The notes below the pieces were generated by a model. That model did no database searches. It worked only from the letters and a program-made list of their open reading frames with translations, and was not told where the DNA came from. This document shows, one piece after another, positions 44,544-54,779 of a stretch of DNA of 64,000 nt; positions within the stretch are counted from its first letter, which is position 1; each line of letters begins with the position of its first letter. The stretch spans positions 1,364,001-1,428,000 of the forward strand of contig CM022368.1 in assembly GCA_011800155.1 (NCBI GenBank), read 5' to 3'. The position numbers were made by a program, and so were the translations under genes. The DNA comes from Flammulina velutipes. Taxonomy: Eukaryota > Basidiomycota > Agaricomycetes > Agaricales > Physalacriaceae.

Positions 44544-46377
44544 ATGTTTTCTTCACTCACTACCTCTTTCTTGACGATTGTCCTCGCGACTGGCTCTGTC
44601 AACGCCTGGTTCCGTCTTCCATGCACACTACCCTTAGTACAAGGTTGATTCCTGGTCCGTTTTAATGACGAGTAACTCATCGTCGATGTAGAACGCGTTG
44701 ATCCTATCGTTTCTCCGAACACAGTCCCGTCCCAGCACACTCATGTATGTGCATTCCTCGACGCTTCTCCTCCCTGTACTGACAACTCTGGTGACAGACT
44801 GTCCACGGCGCATACAGTGCGTATGTTTCCGCTCTCCTCGAGGCGTAATGTCTAAACCGGAGGGCCACTTCCAGATTTCCGTGCCAACAGTACGTTCGAC
44901 ACCTTGCGCGCTTCCAAGTGCACATCGTGCCAGGTGACCCAGGACCTTTCCAACTACTGTCAGTGTCGTACAAACCTGCTCCGTTGCTTGTGCTATACTG
45001 ACAATCACTATTCAGGGTTTCCTAAGCTCTACTTCCGTGATCCTAACACGAGGCAATTCGAGTCAGTTGCCAATGGTGGTGAGCTGCGACGTCAGTCTAT
45101 GTCATTCGAAGTCGAATTAAACACATGTCCAGGTCTTCTCGCATACTATCAGAATCGTGGCACGCAGGACAAGGCTAACGGCGGTCCTGGCCTCAAAGCC
45201 TTTCCACCTGGCTTCAGGATGGTCACCGGAAACCCTCTCAAGCGTTCCGCTCGGTATGTTGCCTAAATGTACAAAATATGATGGCTATATTGAAGTTTGC
45301 GACGTAGATACCAGACTGGTTTAGGTACCCAGGCGGAGCTCGGCGAGCGCGCTATTGCATGGGCATGTCTGCGCTACACAACTAACAACACGGATTACTA
45401 CGGTCTGTTGACATCTTGCCCTTCGATTAGCACCTCATAATCGACTAGGTACCGGGGGATTCCCTCATACTAACTGTGAAGCTGGATTCCAGTCACGCCT
45501 TCATTTCCCCGCTTGTTGGGATGGTAAGGTGTGTGATATTCGATGTTCAAATGACACAATTCATGAACTGAGCATCTACTTGCAGAATGTCGATAGTGCT
45601 GATCACAAATCTCATGTGGCCTACCTATCTAACTTGGATAATGGTGACTGCCCGGCCACTCATCCTATTGGTTTGATGAAGTTGTTCTACGAGGTTCGTG
45701 ATTCTTGGTTATCATCCTCCTGTTTATCTCTAATACGATCAACGTAGATTACTTGGGACATTAAAGACTTCGCTGGCCGCTGGAAGGAGTCTGATGGATG
45801 GCCTTTCGTTTTGGTACGACATTTTCCCTCATTAACTCTATCTTTGATTGACTCATACATATCCCATAGGCTACTGGGTAAGTACTTCTTCAGACGCCGT
45901 GGGATCTCGAAATCACACCTATCTAATCTATCAGCGATACGACTGGCTATTCCTGGCATGGTGACTTCCAGAATGGATGGGATGTCGAGTACGTGGTTTC
46001 CTATCCATCGGGTCATGTCGAATGAACGCCGTCATAGTGTTCTACAGAAAGGAATCGATACATGCAACAACCCCAATGACCAGACCATTAATGGTACAAT
46101 TCTTATTAAGATTATCTGGCTAGCTTGTTTGACCTTCTCTAGGTGTTATCACCGCCTGTAAAGCGTTCAATGTCGTCGACGCCAAAACGGCCAATGCATG
46201 CAAATTGCCGACCGTCATCAACGAACAAACTGAGGGAGTATTGTCTCGTTTGCCCGGGTACGTTCAGGCCCTTCCATCAGACAAAATAACCTGACATGTT
46301 ACAGCTGTAATCCCATTCAAGCTGGTCCTGGGGATGCGACGATGTACACAACCAGCAACTGCCCGATCGGAGCATGA
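44544..46377 (+). CDS. Secreted DUF1996 protein
   Basis: Fungal secreted protein of unknown function (DUF1996 family). MFSSLTTSFLTIVLATGSVNA is the signal peptide, followed by WFRLPCTLPLVQ|ERVDPIVSPNTVPSQHTH, with an intron inside. Then come TVHGAY|NFRANSTFDTLRAS, KCTSCQVTQDLSNYW|FPKLYFRDPNTR, SVANGGLLAYYQNRG, FPPGFRMVTGNPLKRS, GFPHTNCEAGFQSRLHFPACWDG, HVAYLSNLDNGDCPATHPI, ITWDIKDFAGRWKESDGWPFVLATGD and TGYSWHGDFQNGWD. The C-terminus is Cys-rich and ends SNCPIGA-stop. More than ten short introns; the two earliest junctions are inferred from family alignment. Several conserved Cys suggest disulfides outside the cell. Confidence 0.88.
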
Positions 46378-46769
46378 TTAGCTTGAAGTATGTATACGAA
46401 AGAGAGAAAGAAGACCCGTCTGCCTCATGTACTAGTATGATATTCCGAGGAGCCTGTGAAATTTACTTCTGTTGCTGTCCAGACCGATAGAAGAGAATAC
46501 TTTGAGAACCTATAGGCTGAACGATTGAGCAGCCACAAACCAATACTATCTATCGTGAGAAAAGGCGTTGAAATACGATTCCTTGGTCTGCGATGATTCC
46601 TATTTGATTTTGAGTGAATGTATTCAACTACACCGAACATATCTAGTCCAGGATATATGACGGCGTAGCGCACTCCGTGTAAATGCTCAGATCTAAGCAA
46701 GAGGTCAAGACTGTTCAATCAGTTCCGCCGAAAGATGTGATCACACCCTGCTTCAATACCATCATCATC
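46378..46769. other. Intergenic between the DUF1996 and V-ATPase D genes
   Basis: About 390 bp, no gene, RNA or repeat seen. Confidence 0.5.
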
Positions 46770-47701
46770 ATGTCTGGCGCTGGTGCACGGGAAAATGTCT
46801 TTGCTACTCGAATGGCGCTTACGAACATGAAGCTACGATTAAAAGGAGCGCAGACAGGCCATTCGCTACTTGCTAAGAAACGAGATGCGCTGACGACGAG
46901 GTTCCGGTCAATACTAAAGAAGGTCGATGAGGTGGGCATTGCTGTTCTGCTTGCGAAGATGCACAACGGATACGACGATTCAACAGGCAAAGCGTAAAAT
47001 GGGCCGAGTCATGCAACTGGCGTCGTTCTCGATGGCAGAAGTGACCTATGCAACAGGAGATATATCCTACCTCGTTCAAGAGCAGGCAAAGTCGGCAACG
47101 TTCAGAGTCAAGGCAAAGCAAGAGAACGTATCTGGTGTCGTCCTACCTGCGTTTGAGGTGGATCGCGTTCCGGGCTCAGGTGCGTACACACCGTCGCTGT
47201 CTTCATTCGTGGTCATTGACCGATGTGTAGATTTCAATCTTACTGGGCTCGGCCGTGGGGGACAACAAGTTTTAAAGGCGAAAGAGGTCTACGCGAAAGC
47301 AATAGAAACACTGGTCGAGCTAGCATCTCTCCAGACCGCCTTTACCATCCTCGACGAAGTCATCCGCGCAACAAATCGTCGCGTCAACGCCATAGAACAC
47401 ATTGTCATCCCTCGCTTGGAAAATACCATCAAATACATTCTCAGTGAACTAGATGAAATGGATCGTGAAGAGTTCTTCCGGTGAGACTTGACGCATCCAC
47501 AGCTTTGCGACTGGTTATTGATTTTCCTGTAGATTGAAGAAAGTACAAGGGAAGAAGAAATTGAACAAGGCGGCTGCGGAGCTGTTGGAAAGCAACAAGA
47601 TCAAGGCTGCTGAGAAGGCTGAGCAGGAACCGGCAGAATTTGAGGACTTTACAGAGTCCACCGATTTGCTTAGCTCTAAAGACGAGGATGTTATTTTCTA
47701 A
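46770..47701 (+). CDS. VMA8: V-type proton ATPase subunit D
   Basis: Central-stalk subunit D of the V1 sector, which couples ATP hydrolysis to rotation. [20 protein letters not shown] begins the protein, then [69 protein letters not shown] and [20 protein letters not shown] are hallmark stretches. Introns after VDE and after EEFFR. The end is KDEDVIF-stop. Length of about 260 residues is normal. Confidence 0.95.
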
Positions 47702-48273
47702 GCTAGGAGAGGGCATATATCTGGACAATGGACGTGGCTGTAGTTAGTTGTAATCCCTGAGTAATATCCAACAATACCCAAATAACGTGGCGGATTGGAA
47801 GATTGCACCCACACGGATCAACAACTTCTCTCTTCAACGGCCATCTTCCCTAAGACTTGCCTTCTTTGGCTGGCTTCAAAGCGCCTAAGCTACTGGCTAC
47901 TTTTGTCTTCGTGCTATCGATAGCCGCTTTAAAACGGTGATGATCCCGTAACTAAACGCGTTTTCCACACGAGGCAGCTTCTTTGCGCGCCACATCTGGT
48001 CGTTCACACCGGTTCACGCTCTCGGAGATCTCCCGGATACTAAACTGCTGTAAAATCGATGGCATTTTCCTACTCCGACGGTTCTCATTCAATGGACAAT
48101 AAGCTTTTACGCGCCAGATACCGTTGATAACGATGGTCCGCCACCGTCACATTGCACATCTTGAGGCGAAGTCGATAAGATTAGATTGCCTTCGTGCTTT
48201 CATAAAGAGCCGAGCGATCCTTCACTCTTGTACGTCTCCAAACGCCACCAAGGACTCTTGCCCAGGGACCACC
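47702..48273. other. Intergenic between V-ATPase D and the Ser/His-rich gene
   Basis: About 570 bp. The right 140 bp is an in-frame extension of the downstream frame and may be its leader. No other content seen. Confidence 0.5.
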
Positions 48274-48900
48274 ATGTCCACCCATAGCAGCAAGCACTCG
48301 TCTCGTAGCAGACATTCAGAGTCTTCTCGCACTCATGTCTCCGAGAACGCCCCGCCGTCGCACGTATCGTCGAAGAAATCGTCACGACACAGCGGTTCTA
48401 GTCATCATGGATCTGTCGCTGGCACCCAAACTGCTCACGCCGCACCTTCTATAACACCCTCTGACTCTATCTCCCAACACTCTGGCAGGAGCCCTAGCTC
48501 CCACCATTCCGTCCATTCCACTCCAAAAAGCGCCGCACCCACTACAAAAGCCCCTTCGCTGCTCGGCAGCATCATGCGTGCACTATCCAACCATTCTAAT
48601 CGTTCCCGTCACTCGGAAGCCTCGCACGCACCACCACCTTCACCACCACCTCTACCTAGGGTTCTCACGCGCCCAGGCTCTAGAGCTCCGTCATCGCATA
48701 ACTCTGCCGCCTCTCGGGCCAAGAATTTGAAGGACCAACGACATCCACAACGCGTTATTGAACGTGCACGAGGGGAGACGTTGATCATCAAGTGCGCCTC
48801 GGGGCATCAGGTCATCGTTGCGCCGCCAGGTGCAGTGGTCATCCCCCCTTCTGGCTACGTTATTATGTCGCCCCGTGGCAGAGAGGCTACTGTCGCCTGA
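48274..48900 (+). CDS. Ser/His-rich low-complexity protein, unknown
   Basis: Intronless frame of 208 codons. ATG at 48274 lies in accATGt; an in-frame ATG at 48133 would add about 47 residues of unrelated composition. The N-terminal two thirds are a degenerate repeat of Ser, His and Arg (STHSSKHSSRSRHSESS, SRHSGSSHHGS, NHSNRSRHSEASH). The C-terminus is different and ordered-looking: ARGETLIIKCASGHQVIVAP, PGAVVIPPSGYVIMSPRG. No transmembrane helix. Could be nucleic-acid or metal associated; no family is recognised. Confidence 0.6.
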   Translation: MSTHSSKHSSRSRHSESSRTHVSENAPPSHVSSKKSSRHSGSSHHGSVAGTQTAHAAPSITPSDSISQHSGRSPSSHHSVHSTPKSAAPTTKAPSLLGSIMRALSNHSNRSRHSEASHAPPPSPPPLPRVLTRPGSRAPSSHNSAASRAKNLKDQRHPQRVIERARGETLIIKCASGHQVIVAPPGAVVIPPSGYVIMSPRGREATVA

Positions 48901-49261
48901 GGCATGCAGCATGGTGCAGACACATTTTCTTGGGTCATTCTTACGTTCGGTTTATGAAACATTGTTACTGTAGACTTCTTCGCTATCCGAGGCTTCGTAC
49001 TCGCTAGGCTTTATTTTGGACGTTCATTTGATACGCAGACTAGCATTTGGAATGCATGATACCATTACGACTTGATACACCATATATTATTGTACAGCTT
49101 GTAAAACATGGTTTTTGTCTAAGCGGAGGGTGCAAGATTAAAGGGTTGTGAAGGTTCCACCGGATCTTCACTAAGACTAGGTGGATCGTAACGCAATGTT
49201 AAGATTTCCTGTGATGGTGGGGACCGATATATCCAATGGTCGACGAGGTCAGTTAGAAATT
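48901..49261. other. Convergent intergenic between the Ser/His-rich gene and RPB10
   Basis: About 360 bp of 3' flanks. A possible alternative 3' exon of RPB10 (near 49177-49205) was considered but not preferred. Confidence 0.45.
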
Positions 49262-49650
49262 TTAACCTTGAGTGTAGGCGCTCTTGTCTCTCGTGCGCTC
49301 CATCGCTGAGCAGAGGTTTTATAAGTGACAAAGCACGTAATGACGATGCAACGTACGGTTGTATTGTAATAGTTTTTCGATGAGATCGACGTGGGTCAGC
49401 ACCATACGTCGGCAGCAATAACGCTTGAGCTGGAGTTCATCGAGAGCTTCACTGGAAGAAGATGATTCGAAGGGCACGAATCATGAACGGACGGACGTAC
49501 CCTTCGCTCTTGTCCTCAGAAAGCAGCTTGAGATAAGCATTCCATTTGTCGCCCACAACCTTCCCGCACGAGAAACAGCGCACGGGTATTATCTATAGAG
49601 CGTAATTTAGTCGTGCTAGCGCGTAGAACCGATGGCGTTTTACTGACCAT
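49262..49650 (-). CDS. RPB10: RNA polymerase subunit RPABC5 (RPB10)
   Basis: Small zinc-binding subunit shared by RNA polymerases I, II and III. After an ATG-only first exon (49648-49650) and an intron, the protein reads [38 protein letters not shown], then [20 protein letters not shown], giving the zinc ligands C-x2-C and CC. A last intron (GTACGT..CTCAG) leads to [20 protein letters not shown], which matches the expected PMER start of fungal tails. About 80 residues, slightly longer than yeast. Confidence 0.93.
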
Positions 49651-49807
49651 GATGGTCGAAATGAAAAGTTGTTGATTCACGTGCCGACTCGGCTTCCCGA
49701 TTTGGAGAGCAGTTCTATACGTTGCTGAGAGATACGCACGTCGCAATGGTACAGTATGTTATACTTTTTGAATCTATATGAAATAGTTTTACATCGACTC
49801 TCAATGT

Positions 49808-50356
49808 TCAGGTCTCTTTTAGACATGAGCGAACGATCACTTCCAGCGCCCAGTTTCCCTCGTACTCCAAAAACATAGGATACCGCGCACCAGCCTGTAA
49901 AAACTCAGTCGAATCAACTATCCCAGAAAATCGACACACCTTTTCAGCAAAAGTACCCCACTTCACCTCATCGACGTCCACCCAACGGAGAGCGGAGATG
50001 GTAGGAACCTCCATATGCATCTGGAAAAGCGAGGCAACATCATACTGATGAATGCTCAGCATCAAGCAGTCATGTCTGGGAATGTCACTCACCCTCATGT
50101 TCCAGAATTCACCCTCATCCTGGCACATTGCAGCACGAAGTTTCTCGGGTGCCAAAACCATGACCTGTACTTCATTGGCAGACGGTCGGGAAATTTTCGA
50201 CAGTTGACTACCGGATGAGGGATCGTCAGGCAGCTTGAACTCCACATTCTCTGGACCAATCGCTGGGCGAACAATTCTGACTGGGGCGCAATTGGTGTTG
50301 GAGGAAGGCCATAAGAGGACGACGGCTGAGACTCCGATGATTGGCTCAGCAGTCAT
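49808..50356 (-). CDS. Small hypothetical protein
   Basis: Unrecognised. MTAEPIIGVSAVVLLWPSSN starts a frame that stays open through 182 codons. A 72-nt stretch with GTGAGT..TTCCAG ends (about 50019-50090) is stop-free and in frame and is probably an intron, joining EFWNMR to MHMEVPTISALRWVDVDEV. The remainder, KWGTFAEKVCRFSGI and RYPMFLEYEGNWALEVIV, looks like a small globular protein of about 158 residues. It is followed by RPB10 on the same strand after 157 bp. Coding status is moderately likely. Confidence 0.5.
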   Translation of the reverse strand: MTAEPIIGVSAVVLLWPSSNTNCAPVRIVRPAIGPENVEFKLPDDPSSGSQLSKISRPSANEVQVMVLAPEKLRAAMCQDEGEFWNMRVSDIPRHDCLMLSIHQYDVASLFQMHMEVPTISALRWVDVDEVKWGTFAEKVCRFSGIVDSTEFLQAGARYPMFLEYEGNWALEVIVRSCLKET

Positions 50357-50633
50357 GTTTAACCTTCCAGCATCAAGATTGACAAGTGAGCCGACATGGT
50401 TGGCGGAGCCGGGGACGACGACATCAGGAACATGTTGTGTTTGAGTTGGATATGACTTTGAATTCGAGATCTTATATCACAATTTTCAGCCTGGAGTGTC
50501 TGTGTTCCATTGTCCACACACCTGTTTATCTCGTATTTTGTGATAAGCCCATCTATCATAGTACGCCTTCACGGGCCAACATGAGGCATAGTTCACAAGC
50601 GTTGGGAACATTTTAACCATCTGGAGAGCCTCC

Positions 50634-50922
50634 TTAATGCGGCGGAACAGGATGAATCGAAAACGAGGTCAAACCGACTTTGTCAACGACGCATTTCCAC
50701 TCCTTTGGCTGTTCTTCTGGGGAAGACACTAGCGGATCGAGGCCGTGTCTTCGAGCATTCTCTCGAACATATCTCTAGTCCCATTATCACTTGTCTAACT
50801 GATTTTGGGATGCGACTGACCTTGAAAGAAGAGAATGTGCTGTGATCCCAGCCCAAGGCCTGATAAATTTCTTCGACGCTGGAGAAATTACAATTCTCTA
50901 CTTCGAACGGAACGGGAGGCAT
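50634..50922 (-). CDS. Small hypothetical protein overlapping or fused to the FRG1 3' end
   Basis: MPPVPFEVENCNFSSVEEIY, QALGWDHSTFSSFK, then after a 47-nt intron (GTCAGT..ACTAG) RYVRENARRHGLDPLVSSPE and DKVGLTSFSIHPVPPH-stop. About 80 residues. I recall similar short fungal proteins with the xALGWxxxTFxxFK pattern but know no function. The start lies inside the 3' end of FRG1 on the same strand, so it may instead be the last part of a fused FRG1 transcript. Confidence 0.5.
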
Positions 50923-51978
50923 TGACGCGAGATGTTGGGGAGCAGTGGAAATGCATTCCTAAGCGATACAATATATACATGTCAACAGAAGCGATCGCTG
51001 GGAATAAATCAGTATTGGGGTTCAAAAGTTTTGGAGAAAGAACATGCCTCTTGAGCTTCGCACGGCGATCCAACATCGCTTCAGCTAAGCGGCCTTCTTT
51101 TCGAGCTTGTTTGAGCTAAAACACATTGAGTACGGTGATCAAATAACGAACATAACAAGCCTACACCCTGCTTGTCTGCGTCAGATACAACGATACGTCC
51201 AGCCCCCCACGTTTGATAGAGTTTACTGGATTGGTGTTAGGGTCTCCCAACGCTAGAAGCAACGGACGTACTTGGTGCTGGTCTCGTCGATCTTCGGAGG
51301 CCCTGCCATTCCCTCCTTCTTCTGTTTCTCTTCGTCGTTGGCCTCCTTCTTGTACTTGTACTGGATTTTGACCCAGAAACGTTCGCGAAATCCAACCTCC
51401 TCGCTGTCACCGCGTAGCTGCAGGGAGCCCCCAGCCACCTCATCGACGCTGAGATACTTCTCGTAGACGTTCATGAAGGCGACCATTCCGTCTGGCATGA
51501 CTACGGGCGTCCATTCCTCCTGTGGCCCACGGGCATCTCTATCCGACGAAACGATGCCGTGCGCGTCGCAGGACAAGAACTTGCCTTCACCAGTTCCTGA
51601 TCGAAGATTGATTGTGGAGGATCCAGCGATGCGAGTAGTGACCCATACCTGGGCAACGTCTGTCGGCGTGCGTTCCAAGACTGGTATTTCCTGTTCTTCT
51701 TCGGTCTTGACTTTATCCAGGACGTGCATAACAATGCGGTTCGTAGTAGAATGGAAGTTTATGCTGATAGGGGAAGGATCTGAAGGGTGAATAATGAATG
51801 TTGGACCGCGAAGTTCATTGGGAGCCTCGGGAAACACCCAGGAATCGGGATCCTTTTCGTCCTCCTTGCGTTTGCTACTCCCAGCTTTTCCTTCATCGTC
51901 GGCGTCTCTCTTTCTCTTCTTCTTCGTCTTTTCGCCTTTGAACTTGAGCTTCGTTGACCGTACTTTGTCGGAGGACAT
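50888..51978 (-). CDS. FRG1: FRG1 homologue with an altered C-terminus
   Basis: FRG1 family nuclear/nucleolar protein with a beta-trefoil fold linked to RNA processing. MSSDKVRSTKLKFKGEKTKK is a basic nuclear-signal start. Trefoil repeats include VWVTTRIAGSSTINLRSGTG, GKFLSCDAHGIVSS, MPDGMVAFMNVYEKYLSVDE and EEVGFRERFWVKIQYKYK. The C-terminus reads NKLYQTWGAGRIVVSDADKQ, LKQARKEGRLAEAMLDRRAK, as expected. It then diverges: the SDRYC-type end of other FRG1 proteins is missing, and the frame runs to a stop at 50888 (or, using a weak GC donor, 50898). Confidence 0.88.
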
Positions 51979-52130
51979 GGCGGTGAGTTGAGAATCGAGT
52001 CTGTCATTATTTCGTACGTAATATGATCACATGATATCAACCGCCGTGGGAACAATGCCCTGAAAGGGCGCAAGGAGACTATTCCCTTGTAATCCGACGT
52101 CAAGACCTCAAGAAACCCGCCAAAAGCACG

Positions 52131-52828
52131 ATGAAGTTCAACGCTGGTACGTTGCGTTCAGATCCTACACGCTCTCACTACGCACTCGTCTTTTCCCGGC
52201 GAAATTTGGATGGATGGGAGGCTGGATGCGTCAAGATGGACTTGGATGAACTTTGCGCACGGATACTGATTTTTTTCCGCAGACGTCTCCTCTTCACGGC
52301 GCAAGGCCCGCAAGGCGCACTTCGATGCCCCCTCCTCTATCCGCCGCAAGATCATGTCCTCTGCCCTCTCAAAAGAGCTCCGTGCCAAGCACAGTGTACA
52401 TCCTATTTCCCCCAATACGAAAATCGAAATATCTTACGCCACACAGGCTCGCTCTCTCCCCGTCCGTAAAGATGACGAGGTCCGCATTGTTCGGGGCAAG
52501 TACAAGGGCCGTGAAGGAAAAGTGACTCAGGTGTACCGTAAGAAGTGGGTCATTCACGTTGACCGGGTGGCGAGAGATAAGTCCAATGGCGCATCGGCTC
52601 CCATTGGAATCCATCCCAGCAACGTTGTAATCACCACGATCAAGCTGGACAAGGACAGGTACGTGAGCATCCTATTCCATATCTATTGCTTATCAACTGG
52701 CATCGCAGGCGGGCAATCCTTGAGCGCAAGGGCTCGAAGAAAACCTCCACAACAGACGTCGAGATGACTGATGTGCGTCGCCTTGCATTTTTCAGCTTCG
52801 ATCTTCTTCCTCATCTCTTCTACAGTGA
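52131..52828 (+). CDS. RPL26: 60S ribosomal protein uL24 (RPL26)
   Basis: Large-subunit ribosomal protein with a KOW domain. [23 protein letters not shown] follows a 135-nt first intron, the usual ribosomal-protein layout. Then come [40 protein letters not shown] (KOW), [20 protein letters not shown] and [27 protein letters not shown]. The coding end reads DVEMTD; a GTGCGT..CTACAG intron then separates this Asp codon from a lone TGA (52826-52828). Without that intron the frame would append a long hydrophobic tail foreign to the family. Confidence 0.93.
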
Positions 52829-53142
52829 TCTGTTTCTCGTTGTATGTTTGTCCTATGTCGTCGCTACAACATCATGTATTATGCACATGCCATGGGATCT
52901 TTTTGTCATCACCATCCACAATCAATGAGTACGCCCATAAGACATATCCATACGGACGCGAATGAGTAGAGTGCGAAAACAAGCTGTATTCAATCAGACT
53001 CTAATAAGCAGACCGCTCTTGTCGCATCATAAAGACTAATACAAAAGGCGGGTGATGTGTGTTGGGATACGTGGATGGAATGGAAAGGCCGTGATTTAGT
53101 TCGATAACAGAGTAGGGGTAAACTAGTCAGTGTACAGGAGGA
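52829..53142. other. Convergent intergenic between RPL26 and Ran
   Basis: About 310 bp of 3' flanks; nothing else seen. Confidence 0.5.
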
Positions 53143-54221
53143 TTACAGATCATCATCTTCTTCAGGCAGAGGCACGGCATTGGCCTATAGAGACGTTTCA
53201 ATAAATGTGCGTGTAATACATGGCGGAGACATACCTGTTCCAACTCCCTGTTGTACTGGTCCATAAGTGCAGCATCAACAGCAACCTCGGCGGGGGCAAG
53301 AGCAGGAGCAGCGACAAACTCGAGACCATTGTTGCTGTTGTGGCGTAAGCAAAGGTAAAATTTCAACATATACTGTGACGACATACCCAACTAGCTTCCT
53401 GGCAAGCCAGAGGAAGGGTTTCTCGAAGTTGTAGTTGGATTTGGCGGAGATCTCAAAGTACTGGAGGTTCTTCTTCCGGTGGAAAGTGACGGCGCCAGTC
53501 TTCACTTTTCGCTCCTGTGATTGAGGTGAGATGGGTAAGATTGAAGGTACCTTGTGTGATCTGACGAACCTTGACGTCGACTTTGTTTCCACAAAGGACA
53601 ATGGGAATATTTTCGCAGACACGCTCAAGATCACGGTGCCAGTTGGGAACGTTCTTGTAGGTGATTCGGGCAGTGACATCGAACATGATGATACCACATT
53701 GGCCTTGGATGTAGTATCCATCACGGAGACCACCAAACTTCTCTTGTCCAGCGGTATCCCAGACGTTGAAGCAGATGGTGCCGAAGTTGGTAGAGAAGGA
53801 GAGGGGATGTACTTCCACGCCAAGAGTGGCTGTGGCGCTAAAGGTTAGAAATTTTCATAGATGGTGGTTAAGCTGAATCAGCTCGTAGATATACGCACCA
53901 ATGTACTTTTTCTCGAACTCTCCAGTCAAATGGCGCTGTGAAAGACGAGTGATCGGTACGCGATCTGGGAGTAAAATACTACAGCAGTACGCACCTTGAC
54001 GAAAGTGGTCTTGCCGGTGCCTCCGTCGCCAACTAGTAGTGTCGATTAGGTTGTAGAGGAGCAAAGAGCAGGTTGTGAATGCAGGATTTGAAGATAGAGC
54101 AGAAATCAACATCGATGAAAGAAAGAGAGATAAAGACGCGTGAGAACAAGCCAAAAGAGCAGAAAACGAGGGCTGACGCACCGAGGACGAGCTTGAATGT
54201 AGGGATGGAGTCGGAAGACAT
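53143..54221 (-). CDS. GSP1: GTP-binding nuclear protein Ran (GSP1)
   Basis: Ran GTPase, driver of nuclear transport. [100 protein letters not shown] and [20 protein letters not shown] are the canonical boxes. The acidic end [13 protein letters not shown] matches Ran. Six short introns. Upstream is C/T-rich on the coding strand. Confidence 0.96.
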
Positions 54222-54779
54222 GATGGTGAGAGGTTGAGAGTGAAAGATGAAGACGATGAGATGGTGAGAGTGGAAGATGACCAAATCAAACCGCCGGATA
54301 AGGTTTTGTCACTTTTTGTCACGGTGGCTGTGGCAGAGCCGTGCGGGTCCGCCAGTGTCTTTCAGCCACCATTGGGCCACGACCATATGGTGTATTCATT
54401 CATTAGATTGTCAACCTTCATATCTATTCGCGGCCAAACACAAGAAAGTCAAACTTCAAGCTCAAGCCTTATTCCGCCAGGTGCACGGCCGTCACGCTCT
54501 GACGTGAACGTGGGAAGCTTGTTCGTTAGATGTGAGGCGCGAGAGACATGATCTCGCTCATGCGCTCCATCGTCTGCCATCGGGCTTCCCTCGTCGCTGC
54601 TAATACTGTCGGCCTGCGTCCGAAATCGCACTTGCGTGTGCCAGACATGCTCGATCGTAAAAACTCTGCCGACGGCAAATTTATTGCCTCAAAACTGCCG
54701 GTTTGCTTATATATCGACGAACGCTTCATTTCATTACCCCACTACTTATAGCTCCCCATAGTTCCCTTTTCTCAAGAAT
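54222..54779. other. Divergent intergenic between Ran and the MFS transporter
   Basis: About 560 bp holding both promoters. A TATATAT lies at 54708-54714 on the transporter side. The 67-codon frame at 54548-54751 has no recognisable content. Confidence 0.5.
54708..54714 (+). promoter_or_regulatory. TATA-like element of the MFS transporter gene
   Basis: TATATAT about 66 bp before the transporter ATG. Confidence 0.4.

Noticed and set aside
52148..52282. Possible box C/D snoRNA in RPL26 intron 1
   Set aside because: Ribosomal-protein introns often host snoRNAs, but no clear RTGATGA and CTGA pair with a closing stem was found.
54548..54751. 67-codon frame starting MISLMRSIVCH upstream of the MFS gene
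   Set aside because: Falls in the divergent promoter and runs over its TATA element; no recognisable content.
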